Source of the DNA: Streptosporangiaceae bacterium | GTDB taxonomy: Bacteria; Actinomycetota; Actinomycetes; Streptosporangiales; Streptosporangiaceae | Direction of reading: 5' to 3' | Assembly: GCA_030041195.1 (NCBI GenBank) | Contig: JASHOI010000652.1 | Span: forward strand, 1 to 6,090 | DNA length: 6,090 bases | Shown here: piece by piece, positions 5,918 to 6,090 of the stretch | Position numbering within the stretch: position 1 is the first letter of the stretch | Layout: every line of letters begins with the position of its first letter | Made by a program: the position numbers and the translations under genes | Notes under the pieces: generated by a model | The model's database searches: none | What the model saw: the letters and a program-made list of their open reading frames with translations, nothing else | Told to the model about the DNA's origin: nothing

Positions 5918-5963
5918 CTAGGAGCCTGGGCGGCGGCATATGCCCCGAATCCTCCTAGATCTT
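5913..5963. repeat. Perfect 12-bp inverted repeat with palindromic spacer
   Basis: AAGATCTAGGAG at 5913-5924 is exactly inverted as CTCCTAGATCTT at 5952-5963, separated by 27 bp. The spacer contains a perfect 10-bp palindrome, GGCATATGCC, at 5935-5944. The arms are A/T-rich and carry the CTAG tetranucleotide, unlike their surroundings. It lies between two convergent coding regions, so it may act as a bidirectional terminator, but there is no T-run. A protein-binding site or a short mobile-repeat end is also possible. The left arm supplies the stop codon of the leftward reading frame described below. Confidence 0.75.
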
Positions 5964-6073
5964 CGGCGAACCGGGGCGGCGGGCACGAGAGCGGCTTGTG
6001 GCGCGATCACGGAACCCGCGGCGTGGCCGGCGGGCACGGCCCGGAATCCGTCCACGTCGGGGAGCTCAGGCAT
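5918..6073 (-). pseudogene. Truncated Fpg/Nei-type DNA glycosylase N-terminus (remnant)
   Basis: Reading leftward from an ATG at 6073-6071 gives a 51-residue frame that opens with M-P-E-L-P-D-V-D-G-F-R and continues with H-A-A-G-S-V-I-A at about 17-24. Bacterial Fpg/Nei (MutM-type) base-excision glycosylases begin with M-P-E-L-P-E/D-V-E, where Pro2 and Glu3 are the catalytic residues, followed in actinobacterial members by a G-F-R and H-A-A-G pattern. After about residue 24 the resemblance fades to a Pro/Arg-rich tail, and the frame ends at a TAG (5920-5918) inside the inverted repeat. Intact enzymes have roughly 270 residues, so this would lack the rest of the N-terminal sheet, the helix-two-turn-helix and the zinc finger. 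I read it as a decayed or truncated gene; the alternatives are a chance N-terminal match or a frameshift. I did not recognise the missing parts in other frames up to the EGCase stop. Only a weak G-rich ribosome site precedes the ATG. Confidence 0.45.
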
Positions 6074-6090
6074 GGTCAGCCCCCGCGGCG

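Noticed and set aside
5821..5963. Inverted repeats downstream of the EGCase gene considered as insertion-sequence ends
   Set aside because: No transposase fragment or matching target-site duplication is visible, and the paired arms are only tens of bases apart, so a hairpin or binding site is the simpler reading.
1..6090. CRISPR arrays, rRNA or tRNA genes, riboswitches
   Set aside because: I saw no regularly spaced direct repeats, no cloverleaf or rRNA signature, and no recognisable riboswitch core in the intergenic regions.

Overview
The window comes from a very GC-rich genome with strong third-position G/C in its genes. Together with the protein families present (an actinobacterial-style PepP N-terminus, a GAF-like/PucR regulator, a secreted endoglycosylceramidase), this points to a soil-type high-GC actinomycete. 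I cannot name the genus.

Layout: (1) Positions 1-707, minus strand: the N-terminal 235 residues of a Xaa-Pro aminopeptidase (PepP); its metal-binding catalytic half lies beyond the left edge. (2) 708-799: a short divergent intergenic region with a 15-bp GC palindrome. (3) 800-2107, plus strand: a PucR-family transcriptional regulator with a C-terminal helix-turn-helix. (4) 2097-3959, minus strand: a family-5 ABC transporter solute-binding lipoprotein whose 3' end overlaps the regulator's 3' end by 11 bp. (5) 3960-4219: a 260-bp divergent intergenic region with a tandem GACAAAT repeat, an inverted partner and a weak promoter-like pair. (6) 4220-5803, plus strand: a secreted GH5 endoglycosylceramidase (EGCase) with both catalytic glutamates and the C-terminal beta-sandwich domain. 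(7) 5804-6090: a non-coding stretch with two inverted-repeat structures, then what looks like the broken N-terminus of an Fpg/Nei-type DNA glycosylase reading leftward.

How the genes could work together (inference): an exported enzyme that releases glycans from glycosphingolipids and a surface solute-binding lipoprotein are transcribed divergently from one repeat-bearing control region, with a ligand-sensing PucR regulator next door. That is consistent with a small glycolipid- or peptide-scavenging locus. No permease or ATPase genes are present, so the binding protein would have to use a transporter encoded elsewhere. PepP may be an unrelated housekeeping neighbour. Nothing here is clearly a mobile element, a CRISPR array, an RNA gene or a wholly new system. 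The most unusual points are the shared EGCase/binding-protein control region, the TTA codons placed early in both the regulator and the EGCase, and the inverted repeat sitting on the DNA-glycosylase remnant.
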